Shown here piece after piece: positions 10,543 through 18,884 of a stretch of DNA of 64,000 nt (position 1 is the first letter of the stretch; every line of letters starts with the position of its first letter). Under the pieces are notes generated by a model that saw only the letters and a program-made list of their open reading frames with translations, did not search any database and was not told where the DNA came from. Source of the DNA: Cupriavidus basilensis OR16 (lineage in GTDB: Bacteria; Pseudomonadota; Gammaproteobacteria; Burkholderiales; Burkholderiaceae); the NCBI RefSeq assembly GCF_000243095.1, contig NZ_AHJE01000015.1:1-64000 (forward strand), given 5' to 3'. Made by a program: the position numbers and the translations under genes.

Positions 10543-10998
10543 GCCCGGCGCATTGCCTGCCCCGTCACCCAGCAAGCCGAGCAGTTCCGGCCCGAGCCTT
10601 GCCGACAGCGCCTGGTTCGCCGGCAGCCAGAGCGCAAAGGCCCGCTCCAGGCACAGCGCCCCGGTCTCGGTCAGCCAGACCGCGCGCCGCCGCCGGTCGC
10701 TCTCGGCGGTCACGACTTCGACCAGGCCTGCGCCGGCAAGCTGATCCACGTTGCGCGACATGGTGGACTGGTTCAGGCCAGCGCGCAGCGCCAGCGCGCC
10801 CAGCGTGTCGTCCGGTGCCGACGCGATCAGGCACATCAGCCCGAACTGGGTATTGGACAGCCCGGCAGGTGCCAATGCCAGGTCCAGCTCAGCGGTAAAA
10901 CGCCGAGCCAACATGCGCGAGAGCCAGCCAAGATCCGACGTGAGCACTTGCGCGGCGTCCGCGCGCAATGTTCTTGGCGCTTGTCTTTGTGTATCCAT
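10492..10998 (-). CDS. MarR-family transcriptional regulator
   Basis: The 168-residue protein has the MarR winged helix: LSNTQFGLMCLIASAP, then the recognition helix region LNQSTMSRNVDQLAGAGLVEV, then the wing SDRRRRAVWLTETG. It is a dimeric DNA-binding repressor, usually responsive to small phenolic acids or CoA thioesters. The ATG at 10998 is preferred over a frame extension to 11202 that would run through its own operator. The gene is convergent with benD with 3' overlap. Link to benzoate metabolism is suggested only by position. Confidence 0.85.
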   Translation of the reverse strand: MDTQRQAPRTLRADAAQVLTSDLGWLSRMLARRFTAELDLALAPAGLSNTQFGLMCLIASAPDDTLGALALRAGLNQSTMSRNVDQLAGAGLVEVVTAESDRRRRAVWLTETGALCLERAFALWLPANQALSARLGPELLGLLGDGAGNAPGSAQVAAAHGQDGAGDV

Positions 10999-11007
10999 GC
11001 CCCTAGT

Positions 11008-11038
11008 ATATGCACATACATTCAATGTATCTGCATAT
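11008..11038. promoter_or_regulatory. 31-bp palindromic operator of the MarR gene
   Basis: Two 15-bp arms (atatgcacatacatt and its reverse complement with one mismatch) flank a central c at 11023. It starts ten bases upstream of the MarR start codon. MarR proteins bind such dyads and often repress themselves, so this is very likely its own operator. Confidence 0.75.
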
Positions 11039-11052
11039 GAATTCTCACGGAG

Positions 11053-11280
11053 TGCGCCGCCCACTCCCTGCTGCCGCCGGGCGCTGCCTACACCACGATC
11101 GAAACCAAGGGAAACGTCTCCCGGCCAATCAAAACCAACACCGGCCGCGTCCAGGCGGAGGCAAAAGTGGCCAGCCAAGGGCGCCAGATCATTGCTTCGC
11201 AAGCACGGGGCATGGCCGGCGACGGACGCGTGCTAGCACACGGCACATTGACCCTCCTTGTTCTGTCCCCAGGACGATAA
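11053..11280 (+). pseudogene. C-terminal remnant of a PaaI-like hotdog thioesterase
   Basis: A frame with no start codon (a stop lies at 11038) encodes 75 residues beginning CAAHSLLPPGAAYTTIE and continuing NVSRPI, VQAEAKV and GRVLAHGTLTLLVL, which is the second half of a PaaI/YiiD-type hotdog thioesterase. The N-terminal half, including the catalytic region, is absent; the MarR operator occupies the place where it should be. It looks like a gene truncated when the MarR-operator segment was joined to it. Confidence 0.65.
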
Positions 11281-11697
11281 CGTAAGCCTGCACGTGCCTG
11301 GCGCCATGCGCCCGCCCAGCCTGAAGGCACACATTCCATCGAAAAATCAATGACTTAGCCATCCGGCATCGCAACCAGCGCCGGTGCTTCCACGCCCGTT
11401 CTCGCGCTGAAGCAACCGCGCATCGAGATGCCGCCGCCATTCCCGGGCAACCGGATTCCCCTGCGGATTGCGCTGCCATTGCCCGCCATCCGGCCTGCCA
11501 TGCGGGTTTTCGTCAAACATCCCTCTCAAGTTCCGTGCCCGTCATTCGTTAACCCCTGTAAGACCATCCGCGCAATTCGGATGACAAGACCTGTTCGGCT
11601 CAAAGGGCCAAGCTGAGCGGGTTTCACCCTTTTTTTCGGCCCTTTGCTTGCCGGTCATTCCCTCAAGAATGGCAAGGCATTCCGATACAGGCATCTC
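11281..11697. other. 417-bp intergenic region upstream of fliL
   Basis: No convincing gene. A 60-codon minus-strand frame (11347-11529) has no recognisable features. An inverted repeat caaagggcc (11601-11609) / ggccctttg (11638-11646) encloses an oligo-T run. It may hold the fliL operon promoter, but I see no clear sigma-28 or sigma-54 consensus. Confidence 0.5.
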
Positions 11698-12183
11698 ATG
11701 GCGAATACGCTCACTTCTTCCCAGGCTGACGGCAACACGAGCAAGCGCGGGCGACTGCTGCTGGTACTCGGCGTCGTGCTCGTCGCGGCGCTGGGTGCCG
11801 GGGGCTTTTTTCTGGGCAACATCCTGAGCAACCGCCAACCGGCCGCGCCTGCGGCACCGGTTGTACCGCCGCCGATTTTTGTGCCGCTGGAAGCATTTAC
11901 CGTCAATCTGAAGAGCGATGACGGCGACCGCTTCCTGCACACCGGTTTGTCGCTCAAGGTGGCGGACGCGAAGGACCAGGCGCGCATCACCGAATACCTG
12001 CCGGAAGTCCGCAGCCGCATCTTGCTGCTGCTGTCGGCCAAGCAACCGCCCGATCTGGCCACGGTGGAAGGCAAGCGCAAGCTGGCCCAGGAAATCCAGA
12101 GTGCCATCAGCCAGCCGTTCGCGCCCAGCCTGCCCAAACAGCAGATCCTGGACGTCCTATTTACATCCTTCGTGGTGCAGTAG
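11698..12183 (+). CDS. fliL: Flagellar basal body-associated protein FliL
   Basis: Inner-membrane protein at the stator-rotor interface that supports torque. 161 residues: cytoplasmic N-terminus, one membrane segment (LLLVLGVVLVAALGAGGFFL, about residues 20-39), a proline-rich linker and the periplasmic FliL domain (FVPLEAFTVNLKS to LDVLFTSFVVQ). The ATG at 11698 is the start that leaves the normal FliL length. First gene of the fliLMNOPQR run. Confidence 0.93.
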   Translation: MANTLTSSQADGNTSKRGRLLLVLGVVLVAALGAGGFFLGNILSNRQPAAPAAPVVPPPIFVPLEAFTVNLKSDDGDRFLHTGLSLKVADAKDQARITEYLPEVRSRILLLLSAKQPPDLATVEGKRKLAQEIQSAISQPFAPSLPKQQILDVLFTSFVVQ

Positions 12184-12247
12184 GCACTTGCCCTGCCCCA
12201 CCAGCAAATCCGATATGAATGCGAACTTGTTTGCCTTGCCCGTCTCA

Positions 12248-12279
12248 CAGCGCGCGCACCAACGCCAGCGCGCGCGCTG
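12248..12279 (+). repeat. GC-only 10-bp hairpin between fliL and fliM
   Basis: cagcgcgcgc (12248-12257) and gcgcgcgctg (12270-12279) are exact reverse complements around a 12-nt loop. No T-tract follows, so it is more likely an mRNA stability or translation element than a terminator. Confidence 0.6.
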
Positions 12280-12332
12280 ATCGGCGCATGGTCGTTTTCA
12301 CTCATCACGGCACTCACGGGGCAGGACACTAG

Positions 12333-13340
12333 ATGGCCTACGACAAGTTCCTCTCGCAGGACGAGGTAGACGAATTACTGAAAGGCGTGTCAGGCGAGAC
12401 CGATACGCCCGAGGTCGCCGCGCCGGTCTCCGAGGATGGCGTGCGCCCGTACAACCTGGCCACGCAAGAGCGCATCGTCCGCGGACGGCTGCACACGCTC
12501 GAGATCATCAACGAGCGCTTTGCGCGCCAGATGCGCACCCAGCTGTTCAACTTCATCCGCCGCGGCGCCGACATCTCCGTCGGGTCGATCCGCATCGAGA
12601 AGTATGGCGACTTCGTGCGCAACCTGCCGGTGCCGACCAACCTGAACCTGGTGCACATGAAGCCGTTCCGCGGCACGTCACTGTTCGTGTTCGACCCCAA
12701 CCTGGTGTTCCTGGTGGTCGACAACCTGTTCGGTGGCGACGGGCGCTTTCACACCCGCGTGGAAGGCCGCGACTTTACCCAGACCGAGCAGCGCATCATC
12801 CGGCGCCTGCTGGACCTTGCGCTCAATAGCTACGGCCAGGCCTGGAATGCCGTGCATCCGATCGAGCTGGAATATATCCGCTCGGAAATGCACACCAAGT
12901 TTGCCAACATCGCCATGCTTAGCGAGGTGGTGGTGACGACCGCCTTCCATATCGAGCTTGGCGCGGTGGGTGGCCAGCTGCACGTCTGCTTCCCGTACTC
13001 GATGATCGAGCCGGTGCGCGACCTGCTGATGAACCCGCTGCAGGATGAGGTTGAAGTAGACAAGCGCTGGATCTCCCAGCTGTCGCAGCAGATTCGCGCG
13101 GCAGAGGTGGATCTGGTGGCCGAGTTTGCCCACGTGCAGAGCACCGTGGCCGAAGTGCTGGCGCTGCGCGCCGGCGACGTACTCCCCATCGACCTGCCCG
13201 AGCAGATTTTCGGCAAGGTCGATGGCGTGCCCGTGATGCAATGCGGCTTCGGCACCATGAACGGCCAGTATGCGTTGCGGGTAGAACGGATGATCAATCA
13301 CCAAGAAAGCGATTCCAACAAGGAAACCGACCATGACTGA
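12333..13340 (+). CDS. fliM: Flagellar motor switch protein FliM
   Basis: C-ring protein that receives CheY-P and switches rotation. 335 residues: N-terminal CheY-P binding peptide (LSQDEVDELLKGV, residues 5-17), middle CheC-like domain (SLFVFDPNLVFLVVDNLFGGDGRF), and C-terminal SpoA domain (VLALRAGDVLPIDLPEQIFGKV). It overlaps fliN by eight bases. Intact and of normal length. Confidence 0.97.
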   Translation: MAYDKFLSQDEVDELLKGVSGETDTPEVAAPVSEDGVRPYNLATQERIVRGRLHTLEIINERFARQMRTQLFNFIRRGADISVGSIRIEKYGDFVRNLPVPTNLNLVHMKPFRGTSLFVFDPNLVFLVVDNLFGGDGRFHTRVEGRDFTQTEQRIIRRLLDLALNSYGQAWNAVHPIELEYIRSEMHTKFANIAMLSEVVVTTAFHIELGAVGGQLHVCFPYSMIEPVRDLLMNPLQDEVEVDKRWISQLSQQIRAAEVDLVAEFAHVQSTVAEVLALRAGDVLPIDLPEQIFGKVDGVPVMQCGFGTMNGQYALRVERMINHQESDSNKETDHD

Positions 13341-13791
13341 CGGCAAAGACGACAAGCCGGCCGACCCGATGGACGACTGGGCCAGCGCCCTGGCGGAGCA
13401 GACCAGCGCCGAAGATATCGCCGCTGCCGCCGCGCCTGCCCAGGCTGTCGCCGCCACGCCAGCCACGGCCACACCGGCCGCCTCCAAGGTCTTCCAGCCG
13501 CTTGAGAAGGACACGCCGAGCGGCTTCCACAACGACATCGAGATGATTCTCGATATCCCGGTCCAGCTCACGGTAGAGCTTGGTCGCACCAAGGTGCCGA
13601 TCAAGACGCTGCTGCAACTGGCCCAGGGCTCGGTGGTGGAGCTCGACGGCCTGGCCGGCGAGCCAATGGATGTGCTGGTCAACGGCTACCTGATCGCCCA
13701 GGGCGAAGTCGTCGTGGTGAACGACAAGTTCGGCATCCGCCTGACCGACATCATCACGCCGTCCGAACGCATCCGGAAGCTCAACCGATGA
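13333..13791 (+). CDS. fliN: Flagellar motor switch protein FliN
   Basis: C-ring component, 152 residues. An Ala/Pro-rich N-terminal stretch of about 60 residues precedes the SpoA domain (MILDIPVQLTVELGRTKVPI to GIRLTDIITPSERIRKL). It forms heterotetramers with FliM and helps dock the export ATPase complex. Overlaps both fliM and fliO, so translation is probably coupled. Confidence 0.95.
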   Translation: MTDGKDDKPADPMDDWASALAEQTSAEDIAAAAAPAQAVAATPATATPAASKVFQPLEKDTPSGFHNDIEMILDIPVQLTVELGRTKVPIKTLLQLAQGSVVELDGLAGEPMDVLVNGYLIAQGEVVVVNDKFGIRLTDIITPSERIRKLNR

Positions 13792-14309
13792 AACCCAGCC
13801 TGCGCCGGACTGCCACCGCCGCGCTTGCCGCCGGCGTGGCCCTGGCGCATGCGGCAAGCGCGTATGCGCAGGCCAGTGCCGCCGGCACCGGTAACATCGG
13901 CAACACCAGCAGCACCAGCAGCAACGCCGCGGCTGGCGGCCATGTCCCGGTCAGCAGCGCAACGGGACTGGCGCAAGCCGGTCTTGGCCTGTTCGCCGTC
14001 ATCGCCCTGATCCTGTTGCTGGCCTGGCTGGCGCGCCGCGCCGGCCTGGTCCGGCACGGCCAGGGCGGCCAGATGAAGGTGGTCGGCAGCACCATGCTCG
14101 GGCCCCGCCAGCGCCTGGTGATGGTGGAAGTGGGCGACACCTGTCTGGTGCTGGGCGTGAGCGCCGGCGAGATTCGCACGCTCCACACTTTGCCCGCGCA
14201 AGCCGCGCACAAGCCGGACCAACCCTCCGGCAGCACGGCGACCCCGGGTTCGGCCGGCAGCTTTGGACAAAAGCTGCTGCGCGCCATGCAAGACAACCTG
14301 AAGTCATGA
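13788..14309 (+). CDS. fliO: Flagellar biosynthesis protein FliO
   Basis: Assembly factor for the FliP ring of the flagellar export gate. 173 residues: a cleavable-looking N-terminal segment, a low-complexity Ser/Gly/Ala linker, one membrane helix ([18 protein letters not shown], about residues 64-81) and a cytoplasmic FliO domain ([19 protein letters not shown]). Four-base overlaps with fliN and fliP support the identity. Confidence 0.92.
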   Translation: MKPSLRRTATAALAAGVALAHAASAYAQASAAGTGNIGNTSSTSSNAAAGGHVPVSSATGLAQAGLGLFAVIALILLLAWLARRAGLVRHGQGGQMKVVGSTMLGPRQRLVMVEVGDTCLVLGVSAGEIRTLHTLPAQAAHKPDQPSGSTATPGSAGSFGQKLLRAMQDNLKS

Positions 14310-15148
14310 ATTTTCTGCCCGACGCCTCCCGGCGCACGTTTCAACACCACCTGCAACGCCATCTCCAGTCCGTGCGCGAATACGCCAGCCAGCCCTCCCG
14401 GCTTGCGCTCGCGGCGTTGCTGGTGAGCGCCTGCCTTGCGCTGGTGCTGTTGCCGGCCATGGCCCAGGCGCAGGCATTGCCCGGCTTGACCAGCAAGGCC
14501 GGCCCGGGCGGCAGCCAGACCTGGTCGCTGTCGGTGCAGACGCTGGTCCTGCTCACCTCGCTGTCGTTCCTGCCCGCGGCCATGCTGATGATGACGGGCT
14601 TCACCCGCATCATCATCGTGCTGGGGCTGCTGCGCAACGCGCTGGGCACGGCCAGTTCCCCGCCTAACCAGGTACTGGTGGGGCTGTCGCTGTTCCTCAC
14701 CTTCTTTGTCATGTCGCCGGTGTTCGACCGCATCTACACCGACGCCTACAAGCCGCTGTCCGAAAACAAGCTCAGCCTGGAAGACGCCGCCGCCAAGGCC
14801 GCCGCGCCGCTCAAGGCCTTCATGCTCAAGCAGACACGCGAGAAGGACCTGGCGCTGTTTGCACAGATGGCCAAGGTCCCCGAGATGCAAGGCCCCGAAG
14901 ACGTGCAGATGCGCATCCTGGTGCCTGCCTTTGTCACCAGCGAGCTCAAGACCGCGTTCCAGATCGGCTTCACTGTCTTTATCCCCTTCCTGATCATCGA
15001 CCTGGTGGTAGCCAGCGTGCTGATGGCGATGGGCATGATGATGGTGCCGCCGGCTACCATCTCGCTGCCATTCAAGCTGATGTTGTTCGTGCTGGCGGAC
15101 GGGTGGCAATTGCTGCTGGGCTCGCTGGCGCAGAGCTTCCTGAACTGA
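14306..15148 (+). CDS. fliP: Flagellar export gate protein FliP
   Basis: Integral membrane subunit of the FliPQR export gate. 280 residues, about 35 longer than most FliP; the extra residues form a basic N-terminal extension ([19 protein letters not shown]) ahead of the signal-type helix ending in MAQAQA. Family motifs include [18 protein letters not shown] (here beginning VLGLLRN), [12 protein letters not shown] and [19 protein letters not shown] start further downstream cannot be excluded, but the four-base fliO overlap favours 14306. Confidence 0.95.
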   Translation: MNFLPDASRRTFQHHLQRHLQSVREYASQPSRLALAALLVSACLALVLLPAMAQAQALPGLTSKAGPGGSQTWSLSVQTLVLLTSLSFLPAAMLMMTGFTRIIIVLGLLRNALGTASSPPNQVLVGLSLFLTFFVMSPVFDRIYTDAYKPLSENKLSLEDAAAKAAAPLKAFMLKQTREKDLALFAQMAKVPEMQGPEDVQMRILVPAFVTSELKTAFQIGFTVFIPFLIIDLVVASVLMAMGMMMVPPATISLPFKLMLFVLADGWQLLLGSLAQSFLN

Positions 15149-15182
15149 TCACGGGGCGCTTGCCCCACCCGAGGCCTTCGCC

Positions 15183-15452
15183 ATGACGCCGGAAACCGTA
15201 ATGAGCTTCGCCACCCAGGCGATGAAAATGACCCTGATGCTGGCCGCGCCGCTGCTGCTGGTGGCACTGGTGGCCGGCCTGGTGGTGAGCCTGTTCCAGG
15301 CCGCCACGCAGATCAATGAAATGACGCTGTCCTTCATCCCCAAGCTGCTGGCGCTCTTCGCCACCATGGTGCTGGCCGGCCCGTGGATGATCAACACCTT
15401 CGTCGACTACATGCGCGAAGTGTTCCAGGGCATTCCCGCCCTGGTGCATTGA
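15183..15452 (+). CDS. fliQ: Flagellar export gate protein FliQ
   Basis: Small two-helix membrane protein of the export gate, 89 residues, with the conserved opening MTPETVMSFATQAMKM, a first helix (LLLVALVAGLVVSLFQA), the conserved QINEMTLSFIPK loop, and a second helix. 34 bp after fliP. Confidence 0.95.
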   Translation: MTPETVMSFATQAMKMTLMLAAPLLLVALVAGLVVSLFQAATQINEMTLSFIPKLLALFATMVLAGPWMINTFVDYMREVFQGIPALVH

Positions 15453-15512
15453 GCCCGGGCCTGGCGTCGCACCTGGCTGCGCTCAGCAACATCTAACGCC
15501 GCATCCGCCGCC

Positions 15513-16296
15513 GTGCTCTCCGTCACCTCCGCCCAGCTCTACGCCTGGATCGCCGCCTTCCTCTGGCCCTTGTTCCGCCTGCTGGCCCTGATCGGCACCG
15601 CCCCGCTGTTCGGCGAGTCCACTATCCCCAGGCGCGCCAAGGTTGCCCTGTCAGCGCTGATCGCGGTGATCATCTCGCCCACCATCGACCACCTGCCGCT
15701 GGTGCCGGTGTACTCGCTGGAAGGCTTCCTGATCATCCTCAACGAGGTAGGCATCGGACTGGCGATGGGTTTTAGCATGCGGCTGGTGTTCTCCGCCGTG
15801 CAATTCGCCGGCGAAACCATCGGCCTGCAGATGGGCCTGTCGTTCGCGTCCTTCTACGATCGCTCCTCCGGTGGCCAGACCATGGTGCTGGCGCGCTTTC
15901 TCAATGTGGTCGCCATGCTGATGTTCCTGGCCATGGACGGCCACCTGATGCTGCTGGCCACCATCGCCGACAGCTTCGCCAGCCTGCCCATCGCGGCCCA
16001 GCCCCTCACCGGCGCCGGTGGCCGCCGCGGCCGCCGCCGGCGGCACAGTGTTCTCCTCCGGGATGCTGCTGGCCCTGCCGCTGATCGCCGCGCTGCTCAC
16101 CCTTAACCTCGCCATGGGCATCCTGAACCGCGCATCCCCCCAATTGTCGATTTTCGCGGTCGGCTTTCCGGTCACGCTGGGCGGCGGCATCCTGATGATG
16201 ATGCTGATCATGCCGCAGATGAGCACCTTCATGGCGCGGCTGATCGAGGGCGGGTTGAGTACGGTGGCATCGGTGCTGGGGCAGTTCGGGCGGTGA
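15513..16296 (+). pseudogene. fliR: Flagellar export gate protein FliR, frameshifted
   Basis: Third membrane subunit of the export gate. From the GTG at 15513 the frame encodes a normal FliR (GTAPLFGESTIPRRAKVALS, then ETIGLQMGLSFASFYDRSSG) for about 168 residues. After QPLTG the family sequence continues in another frame (AAAGGTVFSSGMLLALPLIAALL to SVLGQFGR, stop 16296). A one-base gain or two-base loss lies within 16008-16025, in a GC-only stretch (ggcgccggtggccgcc). Read through, the product would be about 260 residues, the usual size. As FliR is essential for flagellar export, a true frameshift would make the cell non-flagellate; a sequencing error in this GC run is a fair alternative. 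Confidence 0.85.
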
Positions 16297-16530
16297 GGGC
16301 CAGGTCACGAGAGACGCGTCCGGGGTTTTAAGAATCCGTTTCAACAGATCGGTGAGCATGGCCCCGTAGCGCCAGGCCTGCAAATCGGCGTCATCGGCAA
16401 ACAGCGACAGCGTCTTGCCCCCAACGGTGGCGTTCTTGGCGCCGTCCTTGCGGCCGATGTGCTGGAGAATTTGTTTGTAACCAACCCTGAAATGGCTCTT
16501 AGATTTCTGTGCCCACCTCTCATCTCAAAA
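16297..16530 (-). pseudogene. Unrecognised gene fragment next to fliR
   Basis: On the minus strand an open stretch encodes HFRVGYKQILQHIGRKD, then ADDADLQAWRYGAMLTDLL and a helix (KRILKTPDASLVT), before running into the fliR 3' end. It lacks a plausible start. I do not recognise the family; it reads like a piece of a larger protein left at the edge of the AT-rich block. Confidence 0.3.
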
Positions 16531-16914
16531 TCATCGATTTTTTGAAATCACACCACTCATGTATTGATTTAAATCGCGCAGATCCTTAATCCTCCAAGAG
16601 TACGGCGATAGCTTTACACCATTCTCTTGCAAAGTTTTTGGAATCAAGTCTCCATTTGGACGAAGTATTATCGATGACACAATAACGCCCGGATAATCAT
16701 TTAGTCGTTTTTTGAAAGCGGATTTTGTAAGATCAGGCGTAAGAGGATTGCTCTTATTAGCCAATGGTCCTGTTCCCTTGAGATCCATTCCGTGGCACAT
16801 GGCACATCTCTGTAAATAGAGATTTCTCCCATTGACATTATCCGCTAAGGATAGTGATGTTTGAATTAGCGATAAAATTCCCAGCGAAGCGATGAATAAT
16901 ATCTTCATTTTCAT
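16531..16914 (-). CDS. Small periplasmic cytochrome c, AT-rich (foreign) gene
   Basis: 127 residues with a signal peptide (MKMKILFIASLGILSLIQT, cleaved near SLA-DN) and a single heme-attachment motif CAMCH near residue 37. The Met ligand is unclear: no MP motif follows, the nearest candidate being QYMSG near the C-terminus. Its codons are rich in A/T (about 40 percent G+C by eye) against about two thirds around it, and gene fragments flank it on both sides, so it was probably acquired. Role as an electron carrier is inferred from the family only. Confidence 0.7.
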   Translation of the reverse strand: MKMKILFIASLGILSLIQTSLSLADNVNGRNLYLQRCAMCHGMDLKGTGPLANKSNPLTPDLTKSAFKKRLNDYPGVIVSSIILRPNGDLIPKTLQENGVKLSPYSWRIKDLRDLNQYMSGVISKNR

Positions 16915-17000
16915 GTGGTCTTGTTGTATAAATCAGATCTGAATCGATGGCAAACCCCGGAGGTGCCACTGCAACACTCAATTCTCTCGATAAAATTTGA

Positions 17001-17357
17001 AGCTGCCACAAGATCAGCAGGGACTTTGACCAGGGCGACATCCTGGCCCACGAAGTGGCCTTCAATCTCGATGCCCTGTGGAAAAATGCCGTGCCGCAGG
17101 GTACGGGCTCCTACATCCCCTTCTGGACCGACGACGACCGCACGCTCGACTTTTCCCTGACGCCCGAGCGCATCAACGGCAACGTGGTCCACGTCATCGA
17201 CGCCCACGCCTGGCACGAACCGCATAGCCTGCCGCCGGGCATGGTAGACCACGTCGATGGCGAGCGCTTCGTTGTCTCCCGCACGGGCGGATTCGTCGCC
17301 ATTCCCGAGTGGAACCTGTTGCCGCCCGGACAGATGCGGGGCACGGCGCCGCGTTGA
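17001..17357 (+). pseudogene. Fragment of an unrecognised protein
   Basis: The frame has a stop at 16998 and no good start before a GTG at 17055. It encodes about 115 residues (DFDQGDILAHEVAFNLDAL, FWTDDDRTLDFSLTPE, VHVIDAHAWHEPHSLPPGM, GGFVAIPEWNLLPPGQ). Composition is like the host chromosome, and the coding signal begins abruptly at the AT-rich block, so its 5' end was probably replaced. An intact small protein from 17055 is the alternative. No family recognised. Confidence 0.4.
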
Positions 17358-17405
17358 GCGCACACGGTTGCGCGGGGGCCACTGGCGGATTGCGGCGCAG
17401 CCCTC

Positions 17406-18632
17406 TCAGCCCTTTACGCACACCACCTGCTTGAGCGTGTGGACCACCTCGACCAAGTCGGACTGCGCCGCCATCACCGCGTCGATATCCTTGTAGGCCA
17501 TCGGGATCTCATCGATCACCTCTGCGTCCTTGCGGCATTCCACGCCTTGCGTGGCGCGCCGCTGGTCGTCCACCGAAAACCGGCGCTTGGCTTCGCTGCG
17601 GCTCATGGTGCGCCCCGCACCGTGGCTGCAGGAGCAGAACGATTCCGCATTGCCCTTGCCGCGCACGATGTAGGAGCGCGCGCCCATCGAACCCGGGATG
17701 ATGCCAAGCTCGCCGGCCTTGGCGCTGACCGCGCCCTTGCGGGTGACCAGCACGTCTTCGCCGAAGTGGCGCTCTTTCTGCACGTAGTTATGGTGGCAGT
17801 TCACCGCCTCCATCGCCGTGGCAAAGGGCTTGCCGATCACGGCGCGCGCGGCGTCCAGCACGTTGGCCATCATCGTCTCGCGGTTGCGGCGTGCGTACTG
17901 CTGCGCCCACTCCACCGCGAACACATAGTCTTCATAGTGCGCGCTGCCTTCCACCAGGTAAGCCAGGTCGCGGTCGGGCAGGTTGATGAAGTGCCGGCGC
18001 ATATCCGCTTGCGCCAGCTCGATAAAGGTGTTGCCGATGGCATTACCCACCCCGCGCGAGCCCGAGTGCAGCATGAACCAGACCGACTGGCTCTCATCCA
18101 GGCAGACCTCGATAAAGTGGTTACCGGTACCCAGTGTGCCCAGGTGGTTGCGGTTGTTGGTGCGCTCCAGCTTCGGGTACTTCCGCGTGATGCGCTCGAA
18201 GCCTCCAGCCAACGCGGCCCAGCTCGCATCCACCGCATCCGGCACATCGCCCCAGGCGCCCTTGTCGCGCCCGCTGCGGTTGTTGGAGCGGCCATGCGGC
18301 ACCGCTTTCTCGATGGCGCTGCGCAGCGAACCCAGGCTGTCAGGCAGGTCGCTGGCGCTCAGCGTGGTCTTGACGGCGATCATGCCGCAGCCGATATCCA
18401 CGCCTACCGCCGCCGGGATGACGGCGCCACGTGTCGGGATCACCGAGCCGATGGTGGAACCCATGCCCAGGTGCACGTCCGGCATCACGGCCAGATGCTT
18501 GAAGATGAACGGCATCTGGGCGGTGTTGGCGAGTTGTGCGCGGGCGCCGTCATCGACGGGCACGCCACGGGTCCACATCTTGACCGGGCGGCCGGTGCCG
18601 GACTGGAATACGTCGTAGTTCTCCTTGCTCAT
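17406..18632 (-). CDS. rtcB: 3'-phosphate/5'-hydroxy RNA ligase RtcB
   Basis: GTP- and Mn-dependent ligase that joins 2',3'-cyclic phosphate or 3'-phosphate RNA ends to 5'-OH ends, used in RNA repair. 408 residues, the E. coli length. Visible motifs: VGVDIGCGM (metal-binding Asp and Cys), NHLGTLGTGNHFIE, LHSGSRGVG, NCHHNYV, the guanylated His in FCSCSHGAGR, and the metal His residues. No rtcA or rtcR is next to it, but two tRNA-like RNA structures lie immediately upstream in the same direction. The ATG at 18632 follows a purine-rich stretch. Confidence 0.96.
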   Translation of the reverse strand: MSKENYDVFQSGTGRPVKMWTRGVPVDDGARAQLANTAQMPFIFKHLAVMPDVHLGMGSTIGSVIPTRGAVIPAAVGVDIGCGMIAVKTTLSASDLPDSLGSLRSAIEKAVPHGRSNNRSGRDKGAWGDVPDAVDASWAALAGGFERITRKYPKLERTNNRNHLGTLGTGNHFIEVCLDESQSVWFMLHSGSRGVGNAIGNTFIELAQADMRRHFINLPDRDLAYLVEGSAHYEDYVFAVEWAQQYARRNRETMMANVLDAARAVIGKPFATAMEAVNCHHNYVQKERHFGEDVLVTRKGAVSAKAGELGIIPGSMGARSYIVRGKGNAESFCSCSHGAGRTMSRSEAKRRFSVDDQRRATQGVECRKDAEVIDEIPMAYKDIDAVMAAQSDLVEVVHTLKQVVCVKG

Positions 18633-18647
18633 GCCGTCTTCTCTCTT

Positions 18648-18764
18648 TGCCTTGCGGCGGGATTCGAACCCGCAAACGCCTCAGCCGTAGTGATGCAGTT
18701 CCACGGGCTTTCGCCCATCAACTCGTCTTGAATCGTAGAACAATGCGGCATCGCCGCGACAAGG
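18648..18764 (-). ncRNA. tRNA-like RNA, proximal to rtcB (YrlA-like candidate)
   Basis: Read on the minus strand, a T-arm with 5-bp stem gcggg/cccgc (18657-18673) and canonical 7-nt loop ttcgaat is followed directly by a 7-nt strand (cgcaagg) that pairs with ccttg-t-cg at 18757-18764, as an acceptor stem with one bulge. Inside are hairpins gcggc-gat-gccgc and gggc-gaaa-gccc; the latter contains ggcgaaag, fitting the GNCGAAN(0-1)G motif that, as I recall, is described for bacterial Y RNAs. It lacks a normal anticodon arm and an encoded CCA, so it is not an ordinary tRNA. It ends about 15 nt before the rtcB start. In Salmonella Y-like RNAs (yrlBA) precede rtcBA; no rsr gene is seen here. Confidence 0.55.
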
Positions 18765-18787
18765 ATCGGCTGGATTCACGCGCCGTT

Positions 18788-18884
18788 CCGTGCGCAGCGC
18801 ACCGGAATTGAACCGGCAATCACCAGATGTATCCTGGCCAGCATTCGGGGCGAGTCCGCATATCGCAGACGCCATGCGCAGCGG
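18788..18884 (-). ncRNA. tRNA-like cloverleaf RNA, distal to rtcB (YrlB-like candidate)
   Basis: The minus strand folds by hand into a four-way cloverleaf: closing stem ccg(c)tgcgca with tgcgcacgg (9 bp, one bulge); a D-like hairpin (ggcg-tctgc around gatat); an anticodon-like arm gccag/ctggt with a 7-nt loop gatacat; and a T-arm gccgg/ccggt with loop ttcaatt, which fits TTCRANY. Loop position 33 is A instead of U and there is no CCA, so a functional tRNA is unlikely. It lies 23 bp upstream of the first element and 50 bp from the beta-lactamase stop. Confidence 0.55.

Noticed and set aside
11347-11529. 60-residue minus-strand protein
   Set aside because: No ribosome site, no recognisable domain and atypical composition.
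18648-18884. Ordinary tRNA genes
   Set aside because: T-arms are canonical, but the proximal unit lacks an anticodon arm, the distal one has A at position 33, and neither encodes CCA.
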